Below are positions 1-5,995 of a stretch of DNA of 10,859 nt, piece by piece. The DNA comes from an uncultured Sulfurovum sp. GTDB lineage: Bacteria; Campylobacterota; Campylobacteria; Campylobacterales; Sulfurovaceae. The stretch lies in NCBI GenBank assembly GCA_947313765.1, contig CAMZNQ010000068.1:1-10859 (forward strand). The letters run 5' to 3'. The translations under genes were made by a program, and so were the position numbers. Numbering within the stretch: the stretch's first letter is position 1; every line of letters starts with the position of its first letter. The notes beneath the pieces are model-generated. The model worked only from the letters and a program-made list of their open reading frames with translations. It was not told the DNA's origin and ran no database searches.

Positions 1-45
1 TATTACGATTTAAATCAAGAGGGTGTATGTTTTATCACTTTAAAT

Positions 46-69
46 TAGTGAACTTCTAAAAGTTCACTA
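46..69. repeat. Perfect 10-bp inverted repeat over the stop codon of the NlpC/P60 gene
   Basis: The arms TAGTGAACTT (46-55) and AAGTTCACTA (60-69) are exactly complementary and enclose a 4-base loop. The minus-strand stop codon of the NlpC/P60 gene lies in that loop (56-58). A plus-strand reading frame entering from the left edge would stop at 46-48, inside the left arm. The hairpin may act as a terminator or 3'-end stabiliser for the minus-strand mRNA. However, the bases after it on that strand (ATTTAAAGTG) do not form a proper T tract, so the terminator role is an inference. Confidence 0.5.
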
Positions 70-1387
70 TTCCAGTTAAGGTATTGATTAACATACTTCT
101 CTTTTTTATATTTGGTAACTCTTTACCTGGTTTTGTACTACTAATAATAGCTCTTGCTAATACTTTTTTAGTTCCATTTTTCAATCTTACACCCCAATAG
201 TTATGTAAAATAATAGGTTCTCCTTTTCTCTCTCCTAAATATAACATAATATGACCTGGTACAAATAGTAGTGAACGAAAAGGTTTTGCATCGGCTAAAA
301 TGGTCTTCTGTTTTCTTTTTATATCCATACCTTTTATTGAGATAAACTGATTTCCATTGTTAGCTTGTTGTCTTGAATTTCGAGATAAGTAGATTCCAAA
401 TGGAGCAAAAAAGTCTTTTGTTAAGGCAGAGCAATCACGAGTTTGATAACCTCCACCCCATCCATACGGCTCTCCTACAAGTTGTTTTGATATATAAGCT
501 AAGTTATATGAGTTAAATTTAATAGGCTTGTGTGCAATAATATCTATATCGTTTACAGTAACTTTAGATAGATAGGCACTACCATTTTCATCTTTTTTAG
601 CAAGAAGATATTTTTTTGTTTTTGGGTCTATTGGAAATATACTACCAATCTTAACTAGAGATATAAATCCATTATCATCACTAATATTTAGATTGTCTTT
701 GACGGTAATAGAGTAATCATCATTTCTAAATTTAGATTGAAATTCTTCTGTTACAAAAGCTATATCTTCTACTCTTATCCAACCAGATGCAAAAGAGGTT
801 TGGGCATATACCCACTTCTTATCAAGCGAGTAGTGAGAGACAACTATTGGAGTATTTATGTGTATAGATGAGTTTTGATTGTAATCAAAAGGAAATCCTT
901 CGCCTGTTCGTTTTGGGTCGTAATAGATACCCTCTGAAGTTGGATATAGTTTTAAATCGGTATGTTTAATTGTAATAGCAGGTTTTGAGACACTATCTGA
1001 ATTTTCAAAATTGGAGTTTTCTATCTCTTTTTTGTACCATGATTTTGATATTCTAGTTCTATCTAGGTGGTATGTTTTATCTTTTGCATATTTAAATTGC
1101 CATCTCTTTTCTCCTTGACTCAACATAACCATACCTAAATCCCATGGTTCAAAAAATTTTTGGTTATATTGTCTATCGTACTCTAACTGCTCTTCCTCAC
1201 TCATGGGTACAATTTTTTTTGAAAACTCTGTTGTATCTTGAGGTATCTCCATAGTATCTTTAATCTCATTTGATGGCATACCATCAATCTCTGATGATTC
1301 TCTCTCTCCTAAGGTTAAAACGGTTTCAGCAGTAAGTAGTGAGCTTAGTGTAAAAAGTATGCCAATAGCTATTATAATTTTTTTCAA
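56..1387 (-). CDS. Secreted SH3-domain NlpC/P60 peptidoglycan hydrolase
   Basis: This 443-residue protein is probably a periplasmic cell-wall endopeptidase that cuts stem peptides, typically between D-glutamate and diaminopimelate in this family. Residues 1-20 form a signal peptide (basic MKK, hydrophobic core, LTA before the likely cleavage site) with no lipobox cysteine. Residues about 60-120, with an FFEPW motif at 78-82, look like the N-terminal stabilising domain of this group. Residues about 135-212 (GEGFPFDYNQ, then GWIRVEDIA) match the first bacterial SH3 domain and about 225-285 the second. The C-terminal NlpC/P60 domain spans about 290-410, with Cys319 (RDCSALT), His379 (PGHIML) and His395 (ILHNYWG) forming a complete Cys-His-His triad. 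The start is TTG, chosen because a perfect AGGAGG lies six bases upstream and no ATG is nearby. A hairpin terminator separates it from hisIE, so it is probably transcribed alone. The family assignment is strong; the exact bond cut is inferred. Confidence 0.9.
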   Translation of the reverse strand: MKKIIIAIGILFTLSSLLTAETVLTLGERESSEIDGMPSNEIKDTMEIPQDTTEFSKKIVPMSEEEQLEYDRQYNQKFFEPWDLGMVMLSQGEKRWQFKYAKDKTYHLDRTRISKSWYKKEIENSNFENSDSVSKPAITIKHTDLKLYPTSEGIYYDPKRTGEGFPFDYNQNSSIHINTPIVVSHYSLDKKWVYAQTSFASGWIRVEDIAFVTEEFQSKFRNDDYSITVKDNLNISDDNGFISLVKIGSIFPIDPKTKKYLLAKKDENGSAYLSKVTVNDIDIIAHKPIKFNSYNLAYISKQLVGEPYGWGGGYQTRDCSALTKDFFAPFGIYLSRNSRQQANNGNQFISIKGMDIKRKQKTILADAKPFRSLLFVPGHIMLYLGERKGEPIILHNYWGVRLKNGTKKVLARAIISSTKPGKELPNIKKRSMLINTLTGIVNF

Positions 1388-1392
1388 AATGA

Positions 1393-1398
1393 CCTCCT
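1393..1398 (-). promoter_or_regulatory. Strong ribosome binding site fixing a TTG start
   Basis: The minus strand reads AGGAGG here, six bases before the TTG at 1387-1385. No in-frame ATG or GTG gives an intact signal peptide, so this site decides the start of the NlpC/P60 gene. Confidence 0.8.
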
Positions 1399-1418
1399 AA
1401 ATCTATATTTTATAATCT

Positions 1419-1424
1419 ATTATA
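1419..1424 (-). promoter_or_regulatory. Probable -10 promoter element for the NlpC/P60 gene
   Basis: The minus strand carries a consensus TATAAT here, which would start transcription near 1412 and give a leader of about 25 bases with the AGGAGG site. No good -35 box is seen, as is usual in Campylobacterota. The hexamer sits inside a short dyad (TCTATT 1416-1421 / AATAGA 1430-1435), which could be an operator or simple AT-rich chance. Other TATA-like strings nearby (around 1408-1416) make the exact start site uncertain. Confidence 0.5.
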
Positions 1425-1489
1425 ATATAAATAGAATTTTAAATCTACTAATAGATGATTATTTTATGGGATTTGGAGGATATAAAATT

Positions 1490-1523
1490 AAAAAATATCT
1501 TTTTAAAACAGTAGATATTTTTT
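1490..1523 (-). terminator. Terminator hairpin after hisIE
   Basis: The arms AAAAATATCT (1491-1500) and AGATATTTTT (1513-1522) pair perfectly, with one further A-T pair outside and a 12-base loop. On the minus strand the stem runs into a T-rich tract (TTTTTTAATTTTAT), and on the plus strand T bases also follow, so it could work both ways. It lies 27 bases past the hisIE stop and closes the ilvE-SPFH-hisIE unit before the NlpC/P60 promoter. The stem is A/T-rich, hence the moderate confidence. Confidence 0.65.
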
Positions 1524-1549
1524 TTTAATATATGATTGTTATTAAATCA

Positions 1550-2215
1550 CTATTTTTTTCGACTATCTTTCTCTTCAATCCCACTCATTCCAAAACGACG
1601 AGCTAACTCTTGTTTAACTCTATCTGGAGATATATCACGATATCCAAGACCTACTAACGTATGGTAGAGTAAATCTGCTGATTCATATATGACCTGTTCA
1701 TCACTCTCTTCATCTATTGCAACACAAACTTCATCTGCCTCTTCTCGAATTTTACTAAGCATTAGCTCTTTATCGTTAAGAAGTTTTTTTGTCCAAGATT
1801 TTTGACTATTATTACTGCTTTTACGCTCTAAGATAGTATGATATAGAGTATCAACAACTCCATACATGGCTGTAGTATCTACCTCTTTTTCTATTACTCT
1901 TTTATCTTGAACAATTGAAGTAAAAAAACAACTTTTTGTACCTGTATGACAAGCAACACCATTTTGATGAATTTTTAAGATTAAAGTATCCCCATCACAA
2001 TCTAGTAGCATATCTTTTACCTCTTGTGTGTGGTTAGAACTTTCGCCTTTTTTCCAAATTCGTTGTCTACTTCGTGAAAAATAGTGAGCAAAGCCTGTAG
2101 TTAGGGTTAAATTATAAGCCTCTTCATTCATATATGCTAACACTAAAACCTCATTGGTTTCATGCTCTTGTGCTATTACTGGAATTAGAGGGTTTTTTTG
2201 CCAATCAATTTGCAT
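1550..2215 (-). CDS. hisIE: Bifunctional phosphoribosyl-AMP cyclohydrolase / phosphoribosyl-ATP pyrophosphatase
   Basis: This cytosolic enzyme of 221 residues catalyses the second and third steps of histidine synthesis: hydrolysis of phosphoribosyl-ATP to the AMP form, then opening of the adenine ring. Residues 1-105 are the HisI cyclohydrolase. SRSRQRIWKKGESSNHTQ (47-64) is its signature, Asp72, Asp74 and Asp76 are the expected Mg ligands, and Cys73, Cys89 and Cys96 have the spacing of the zinc site. Residues about 115-210 are the HisE pyrophosphatase of the MazG-like fold, with the EExxE (158-162) and ExxD (178-181) metal motifs. Both halves look intact and the length is normal for a HisIE fusion. 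The ATG at 2215 is preceded five bases upstream by GGAGAG (2226-2221). It is the last gene of the ilvE-SPFH-hisIE unit and is followed by a hairpin terminator. No other his gene is in the window. Confidence 0.95.
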   Translation of the reverse strand: MQIDWQKNPLIPVIAQEHETNEVLVLAYMNEEAYNLTLTTGFAHYFSRSRQRIWKKGESSNHTQEVKDMLLDCDGDTLILKIHQNGVACHTGTKSCFFTSIVQDKRVIEKEVDTTAMYGVVDTLYHTILERKSSNNSQKSWTKKLLNDKELMLSKIREEADEVCVAIDEESDEQVIYESADLLYHTLVGLGYRDISPDRVKQELARRFGMSGIEEKDSRKK

Positions 2216-2231
2216 AGGGTCTCTCCATAGA

Positions 2232-2251
2232 GGCAGAGTTTTATCTCTGCC
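2232..2251. repeat. GC-rich hairpin between the SPFH gene and hisIE
   Basis: GGCAGAG (2232-2238) and CTCTGCC (2245-2251) pair perfectly around a 6-base loop. It fills much of the 42-base gap between the SPFH stop and the hisIE start, just upstream of the hisIE ribosome site. It stands out because the surrounding DNA is AT-rich. No T tract follows on either strand, so it is a poor terminator. It could be an mRNA-processing or stability element, or a copy of a small dispersed repeat. Confidence 0.6.
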
Positions 2252-2257
2252 ATTGTG

Positions 2258-3376
2258 TTATTGTTCTGCTGAAACAGCTTTCTGTTCTTTACCTTTAGTA
2301 TCTACCCAAATGTTAGGTACTGCTCCACCAGGTGTTAAGAATATTTTAGCATCTTTGTTAACTTTAAGTGCTTCATTAAATTTAGCTTGTGTCTTAATCT
2401 GCTCTAGTTGTAGAAGTTCATGTGTTAAAGATGCAGATATTAGTGAGTTAGCTTTTGCTTGTTCTTCTGCTTCAATTCTGATTTTATCAGCTTGACCTTG
2501 TGCTACAATTCTATTTCTTTCAGCCTCTCCACGTGCTATTTCAGCATTTTTTTGAGCCTCTTGTTTTGCTCTCTCTTTCTGCTGTTCTGCAATATTTACA
2601 TTCTGTTTTTCTGCTTGAAGTTGTTCAATTTTATCTCTAATCTTAAGAGGTAAAACAATGTTTCTAAGCTCTACAGATGATAATATAACAGGTTTGTTAT
2701 CTAGTGCTTCAACTTTTTGAGTTACTTTAGTCTGAATTGCTGTTGCAATTTCATTTCTCATCTCTGGAAGTTTCTCTGCTGCATATTGACCAATTACATC
2801 ACGAACAACTTCACGAACTTTAGAGTTAATAATCTTCTCTTCCCATGTATGAAGTCCCCACTGTTCAATGGTTTTTGGTGCTGAATCTGCTCTAAGTTGA
2901 TACTGTACTGCTAAATCAATATGAACCGTCAAACCTCTTTTGTCTAGCACAGGGATAGCTTTATTTCTAACCAATCCATCATCTTGAATATCGTTGAGTC
3001 TATAACTCTTTGTTCTTCCACCTATAACATTATTCTCATTACTATATATAATCTGCTTGATTTTTGTATTTACTGTAATGATTTTTTGTATTACAGGAAT
3101 ATAGAAATGAAGACCTGCACTAAGAGGTTCTTCGTTGAATTTACCTGTATTTACTTTAATACCAACCTCTCCAGAGTTAATAATGGTAAATGGTTTAAAA
3201 AACATAAATCCTGCTATTAATCCTAAAGCAATAAATATCCATGCAGGAGTAACTTTTCCTCCACCACCATTGTTACCATTACCATTTTTATCTGTGGGTC
3301 TTTTTGGTGGTTGATTATTTCCACCACCTCTATTTGGCTGTTTTTTCTTAAAATAGTCGTTCATATCTGCTGGCAT
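2258..3376 (-). CDS. SPFH/band-7 membrane protein, HflK-like N-terminus
   Basis: This 372-residue inner-membrane protein belongs to the SPFH (stomatin/prohibitin/flotillin/HflKC) superfamily, whose members form large oligomeric membrane assemblies. Residues 1-41 are polar and rich in Gly, Asn and Lys (RGGGNN, GNNGGGG), like the start of HflK. Residues 43-61 form one transmembrane helix. About 62-250 is the band-7 domain. About 246-312 is a long Glu/Lys/Gln/Ala-rich coiled coil (for example QQKERAKQEAQ), followed by a short tail with LTPGGAVPNIW. The ATG has GGAGG five bases upstream, directly after the ilvE stop; a second in-frame Met at residue 5 has no such site. It lies between ilvE and hisIE with short gaps, so it is probably co-transcribed with them, although no functional link to amino acid synthesis is known to me. 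No hflC partner or ftsH gene is here. The family is certain; the cellular role is unknown. Confidence 0.9.
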   Translation of the reverse strand: MPADMNDYFKKKQPNRGGGNNQPPKRPTDKNGNGNNGGGGKVTPAWIFIALGLIAGFMFFKPFTIINSGEVGIKVNTGKFNEEPLSAGLHFYIPVIQKIITVNTKIKQIIYSNENNVIGGRTKSYRLNDIQDDGLVRNKAIPVLDKRGLTVHIDLAVQYQLRADSAPKTIEQWGLHTWEEKIINSKVREVVRDVIGQYAAEKLPEMRNEIATAIQTKVTQKVEALDNKPVILSSVELRNIVLPLKIRDKIEQLQAEKQNVNIAEQQKERAKQEAQKNAEIARGEAERNRIVAQGQADKIRIEAEEQAKANSLISASLTHELLQLEQIKTQAKFNEALKVNKDAKIFLTPGGAVPNIWVDTKGKEQKAVSAEQ

Positions 3377-3380
3377 TTTT

Positions 3381-3386
3381 GCCTCC
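3381..3386 (-). promoter_or_regulatory. Ribosome binding site in the ilvE/SPFH junction
   Basis: GGAGGC on the minus strand begins immediately after the ilvE TAA (3389-3387) and lies four bases before the SPFH ATG. The tight spacing suggests translational coupling of the two genes and selects Met1 over the in-frame Met5. Confidence 0.75.
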
Positions 3387-4301
3387 TTATATATATGTCA
3401 AGTAGTGTTTATACTTCTCATTTCTACCAAATACTACATCAAAATATGCACTCTGTAGTTTTTTAGTCATCTCTCCTCGTTTCCCATCTCCAATTACTCT
3501 ACGATCCAAAGAGTTAACAGGTGTTACCTCTGCTGCTGTTCCTGTCAAAAACATCTCATCAGCAATATAGATTTCATCTCTTGTTATGTTACGTCTCTCT
3601 ATCTCTATGCCCATCTCTTTTGCTAACTCTAAAACAGTAGCTTGGGTAATGGATTCTAACGAGTTGTCATTAGGTGGAGATATGAGCTTTCCATCTCTAA
3701 CAATAAAGATACACTCTCCTGTCCCCTCTGCAATAAATCCATTCTCATCTAACATAAGAGCTTCATCAAATCCATTCTCAATAGCCTCATATTTTGCCAT
3801 TTGAGAGTTAAGATAGTTAGCTGCTGCTTTTGCTTTTCCAAAAGTAGAACGGTTAGGATTTCTAGTAATAGATGATGTACAAGTAGAGATTCCTTTCTCT
3901 AAGCCCTCTTCTCCAAGATATGCTCCCCACTCCCATGCGATGACAGATGTATTTACAGGTACATTTTTATGGTAGATGCCCATTTGACCATATCCAAGAT
4001 AGATAATTGGTCTAAGATATACATTCTCTTTAAAGTTGTTTGACTTTAAAACATCAATATGTGCCTGTTTTACTATCTCATAATCAATATTTGGCTTAAT
4101 GGCTACAATTTTAGCTGAATTGTATAGTCTTTTACAATGCTCTTCTAGTTTAAAAATAGCTAATCCATCTTCTGTTTGGTAGGCTCTTGTACCTTCAAAT
4201 ACAGCATTTCCATAATGTAGGGTATGAGTAAGGATATGTACTTTTGCATCTCTCCAAGGAGTAAGCTCCCCATCCATCCAAATATATTCTGCTTCGTTCA
4301 T
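3387..4301 (-). CDS. ilvE: Branched-chain-amino-acid aminotransferase
   Basis: This cytosolic PLP enzyme of 304 residues makes the last, reversible step in valine, leucine and isoleucine synthesis by transferring an amino group between glutamate and branched 2-oxo acids. It is a fold-type IV (class IV) aminotransferase of full length. Lys158 (in FGKAKAAANYL) is the expected PLP lysine. Arg97 (VYLRPIIY), the EGTGE motif (192-196) and TGTAAEVTP (253-261) match E. coli IlvE. HTLHYGNAVFEGTRAY near the N-terminus is the usual family start. The ATG has GGAG ten bases upstream. It is first in the unit with the SPFH gene and hisIE, and diverges from the aldehyde dehydrogenase across 164 bases. D-amino-acid aminotransferase and aminodeoxychorismate lyase are relatives, but the motifs and length favour IlvE. 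Confidence 0.95.
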   Translation of the reverse strand: MNEAEYIWMDGELTPWRDAKVHILTHTLHYGNAVFEGTRAYQTEDGLAIFKLEEHCKRLYNSAKIVAIKPNIDYEIVKQAHIDVLKSNNFKENVYLRPIIYLGYGQMGIYHKNVPVNTSVIAWEWGAYLGEEGLEKGISTCTSSITRNPNRSTFGKAKAAANYLNSQMAKYEAIENGFDEALMLDENGFIAEGTGECIFIVRDGKLISPPNDNSLESITQATVLELAKEMGIEIERRNITRDEIYIADEMFLTGTAAEVTPVNSLDRRVIGDGKRGEMTKKLQSAYFDVVFGRNEKYKHYLTYI

Positions 4302-4343
4302 CTATATATATCTCCAATATCTTTTAATAAAAATTAATTGGGC

Positions 4344-4349
4344 ATTTTA
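4344..4349 (-). promoter_or_regulatory. Possible -10 element for the ilvE operon
   Basis: TAAAAT on the minus strand would start transcription near 4336, about 35 bases before the ilvE ATG. It lies on the ilvE side of the nested dyad at 4364-4423. There is no recognisable -35 box, so this is a tentative call. Confidence 0.35.
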
Positions 4350-4363
4350 TCTAAAATCCTATT

Positions 4364-4423
4364 AAAAAGTAGTTCAAGTAGTTTAAAGATTGATATTGAT
4401 TAAACGTGAACTAAAAGCTTTTT
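4364..4423. repeat. Three-tier nested inverted repeat in a divergent promoter region
   Basis: Three pairs of six-base arms are nested around nearly the same centre: AAAAAG (4364-4369) with CTTTTT (4418-4423), AGTTCA (4371-4376, extendable by one pair) with TGAACT (4407-4412), and GTTTAA (4381-4386) with TTAAAC (4400-4405). The centre holds the direct repeat GATTGATATTGATT. The dyad lies between the candidate -10 boxes of ilvE and the aldehyde dehydrogenase gene, ending 18 bases before the latter. This position suits a regulator-binding site acting on one or both genes. The binding protein is unknown and the role is inferred. Confidence 0.45.
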
Positions 4424-4440
4424 CAATAGTTTTTTTTGGA

Positions 4441-4446
4441 TATAAT
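4441..4446 (+). promoter_or_regulatory. -10 promoter element for the aldehyde dehydrogenase gene
   Basis: A consensus TATAAT follows a run of eight T bases (4430-4437), the typical Campylobacterota sigma-70 arrangement without a clear -35 box. Transcription would start near 4453, leaving only about a dozen leader bases that still include the AAAGG ribosome site (4454-4458). Confidence 0.55.
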
Positions 4447-4465
4447 AATATAAAAAGGTTTAATT

Positions 4466-5917
4466 ATGTTTGGAATATTTAACAGTAGTAATCAAATGAA
4501 TGATGCACAAATTTTTATGGGAAGTAAAGAGGAGTCAAGAGAGCGATTTTCTGAACGGAGAAGTCCAGATACACATAATGTAGTTAGTCGAGCACCTATT
4601 TGCAACGCAGAAGATACTATCCGTGCCTTAAAAATTGCTCAAAAAGCTTCAAAAGTAACAGCTAAATCTCCTCTTCATCAACGCATATCTTGGTTAGAAG
4701 ATGTAGCTGACATGCTAGAAGAGTATCGTGAAAATATGGCATTAACATTGGTCAATGAGGTAGCTAAACCATTGGCTTTTGCTCGTGTAGAGGTAGATAG
4801 ATGTATTGAGACTATTAGGCTTACAGCTAAAGAGTTAATTGCTCTACATGGGGAGACTATTCCTACAGATATTGCACCAAGTGGAAAAAAAGCTATTGCC
4901 TACTTTACAAGAGTACCTGTTGGAGTTGTAGCATGTATTACACCTTTTAATTTTCCTTTAAATTTAGTAGCACATAAGATTGCTCCTGCTTTAGGTGCAG
5001 GAAACGCTGTTGTTCTAAAACCTACACCTGAAGCACCATTAACAGCATATAAATTGGCAAAACTATTTAACAGCTCTAAATATGCCATAGAAGATGCTCT
5101 ATCTGTTGTCTATGGAGATGTAGAGGTTGGTAGCACTTTAGTAAAAAGTATGATTCCTAGAGTTCTATCTTTTACTGGTTCTGTACCTGTTGGAAAGATT
5201 ATTACTCAACAAGCAGGTATTAAAAAGGTAAGTTTAGAGTTGGGTGGAAATGCAGGAACTTTCATAGATAAATCAGCAGATATTGAATATTCTGCTTCAA
5301 GATGTGCTTTTGGAGCATTTGTTAACTCTGGGCAGGTATGTATCTCTCTTCAACGAATCTATGTCCACTCTGATATTTATGATGATTTTGCAGAGGTACT
5401 TGCACGAGAGACTAAAACTCTTAAAGTTGGCTCTCCTTATGAAGAGGATACATTTATGGGTCCTCTTATTGATGATGAATCTTTAGATAGAGCTAAAAGT
5501 TGGGTAGCCTCTGCAAAAGAGGAGGGAGCAACACTCTTAACAGGTGGAGATGTTGTTGATGGAAGCTTTACACCAACAGTTATGGCAGATGTAACAGATG
5601 AGATGAAGATAGTTTGTGAAGAGGTTTTTGCTCCAATTGTTTCTTTAGTAAAGGTAGACTCTTATGAAGAGGCGATTGAGAAGATGAATAACTCTCCGTA
5701 TGGATTACAATTTTCAATATTTACTAATGATTTGAAGTTGACTCAAAGATTTATTGAAGATGCAGAGTGTGGAGGAGTTGTAATTAATGATATACCTACT
5801 CTTCGTTTTGATGTTCAACCTTATGGTGGTTCTAAACTTTCAGGTGTAGGTCGAGAGGGTCCTAAATGGGCTTTAGAGGAGTTTACAGAGGTTAAATCGG
5901 TAGTTATCTGTAACTAA
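4466..5917 (+). CDS. NAD(P)-dependent aldehyde dehydrogenase
   Basis: This 483-residue cytosolic enzyme of the aldehyde dehydrogenase superfamily oxidises an aldehyde to a carboxylic acid. The catalytic residues are all present: Cys292 in SGQVCISLQR, general base Glu258 in LELGGNAG, and the oxyanion Asn162 in TPFNFPLN. Cofactor contacts include Lys185 (VLKPTPEAP), the FTGSVPVG loop (236-243) and Glu386 (EEVFAP). The C-terminus YGGSKLSGVGREGPKWALEEF is typical of oligomerisation and closure in this family. The GQVCIS active site and overall form recall the GapN/lactaldehyde dehydrogenase group, but the substrate cannot be read from sequence. AAAGG seven bases before the ATG supports Met1 over Met11. 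It starts the plus-strand block and is divergent from ilvE. The gene is GC-richer than what follows (28 of 60 bases at 5521-5580). It is probably monocistronic or loosely followed by the DUF420 gene. Confidence 0.9.
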   Translation: MFGIFNSSNQMNDAQIFMGSKEESRERFSERRSPDTHNVVSRAPICNAEDTIRALKIAQKASKVTAKSPLHQRISWLEDVADMLEEYRENMALTLVNEVAKPLAFARVEVDRCIETIRLTAKELIALHGETIPTDIAPSGKKAIAYFTRVPVGVVACITPFNFPLNLVAHKIAPALGAGNAVVLKPTPEAPLTAYKLAKLFNSSKYAIEDALSVVYGDVEVGSTLVKSMIPRVLSFTGSVPVGKIITQQAGIKKVSLELGGNAGTFIDKSADIEYSASRCAFGAFVNSGQVCISLQRIYVHSDIYDDFAEVLARETKTLKVGSPYEEDTFMGPLIDDESLDRAKSWVASAKEEGATLLTGGDVVDGSFTPTVMADVTDEMKIVCEEVFAPIVSLVKVDSYEEAIEKMNNSPYGLQFSIFTNDLKLTQRFIEDAECGGVVINDIPTLRFDVQPYGGSKLSGVGREGPKWALEEFTEVKSVVICN

Positions 5918-5943
5918 AATGTTACATATTACAAATAACATTT
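5909..5943 (+). other. Overlapping alternative hairpins after the aldehyde dehydrogenase gene
   Basis: TGTAAC (5909-5914) can pair with GTTACA (5921-5926), and AAATGTTA (5917-5924) can pair with TAACATTT (5936-5943). The two share bases 5921-5924, so only one can form at a time. The first spans the stop codon. Both stems are weak and AT-rich with no clear T run after them. This may be a leaky terminator of the aldehyde dehydrogenase transcript. Confidence 0.3.
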
Positions 5944-5964
5944 ACTTAAGTTAAAATAAAGATA

Positions 5965-5973
5965 TGATATACT
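5965..5973 (+). promoter_or_regulatory. Extended -10 promoter for the DUF420 gene
   Basis: TGATATACT is an extended -10 (TG, one base, TATACT). It would start transcription near 5980, just before the AAGGAG site (5985-5990). The alternative -10 TATGAT at 5963-5968 overlaps it. The -35 region (TTAAGT, 5946-5951) is poor. Confidence 0.45.
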
Positions 5974-5995
5974 GAAAACATTCGAAGGAGTATGT

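Noticed and set aside
1..48. Plus-strand open frame of 15 codons from the left edge ending in TAG at 46-48
   Set aside because: Too short to separate from chance in AT-rich DNA; a second plus-strand frame is also open here. It could be the end of a convergent gene but cannot be supported from this window alone.
1455..1514. Plus-strand 19-codon ORF starting ATG in the gap between NlpC/P60 and hisIE
   Set aside because: No suitably placed ribosome site, it overlaps the hairpin terminator, and nothing in the peptide is recognisable.
2205..2228. Seven-codon minus-strand ORF (MERPYAN) overlapping the hisIE start as a possible leader peptide
   Set aside because: It has no ribosome site of its own, contains no histidine codons and has no attenuator after it; the overlap is most likely fortuitous.
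2154..3220. Plus-strand ORFs opposite hisIE and the SPFH gene (2154-2495, 2459-2653, 2984-3220)
   Set aside because: They lie antisense to well-supported genes and give Cys/Ser/Leu-rich products without motifs or ribosome sites.
3240..3345. Trinucleotide-like repetition in the SPFH gene
   Set aside because: It merely encodes the Gly/Asn-rich N-terminal linker typical of HflK-like proteins and is not a satellite or CRISPR-type repeat.
3586..3804. Plus-strand ORF opposite ilvE
   Set aside because: Antisense shadow of a gene whose protein aligns fully with its family.
4900..5486. ORFs inside the aldehyde dehydrogenase gene (minus 4900-5088, plus 5283-5486)
   Set aside because: Both overlap conserved motifs of the true reading frame, including the Cys292 region.
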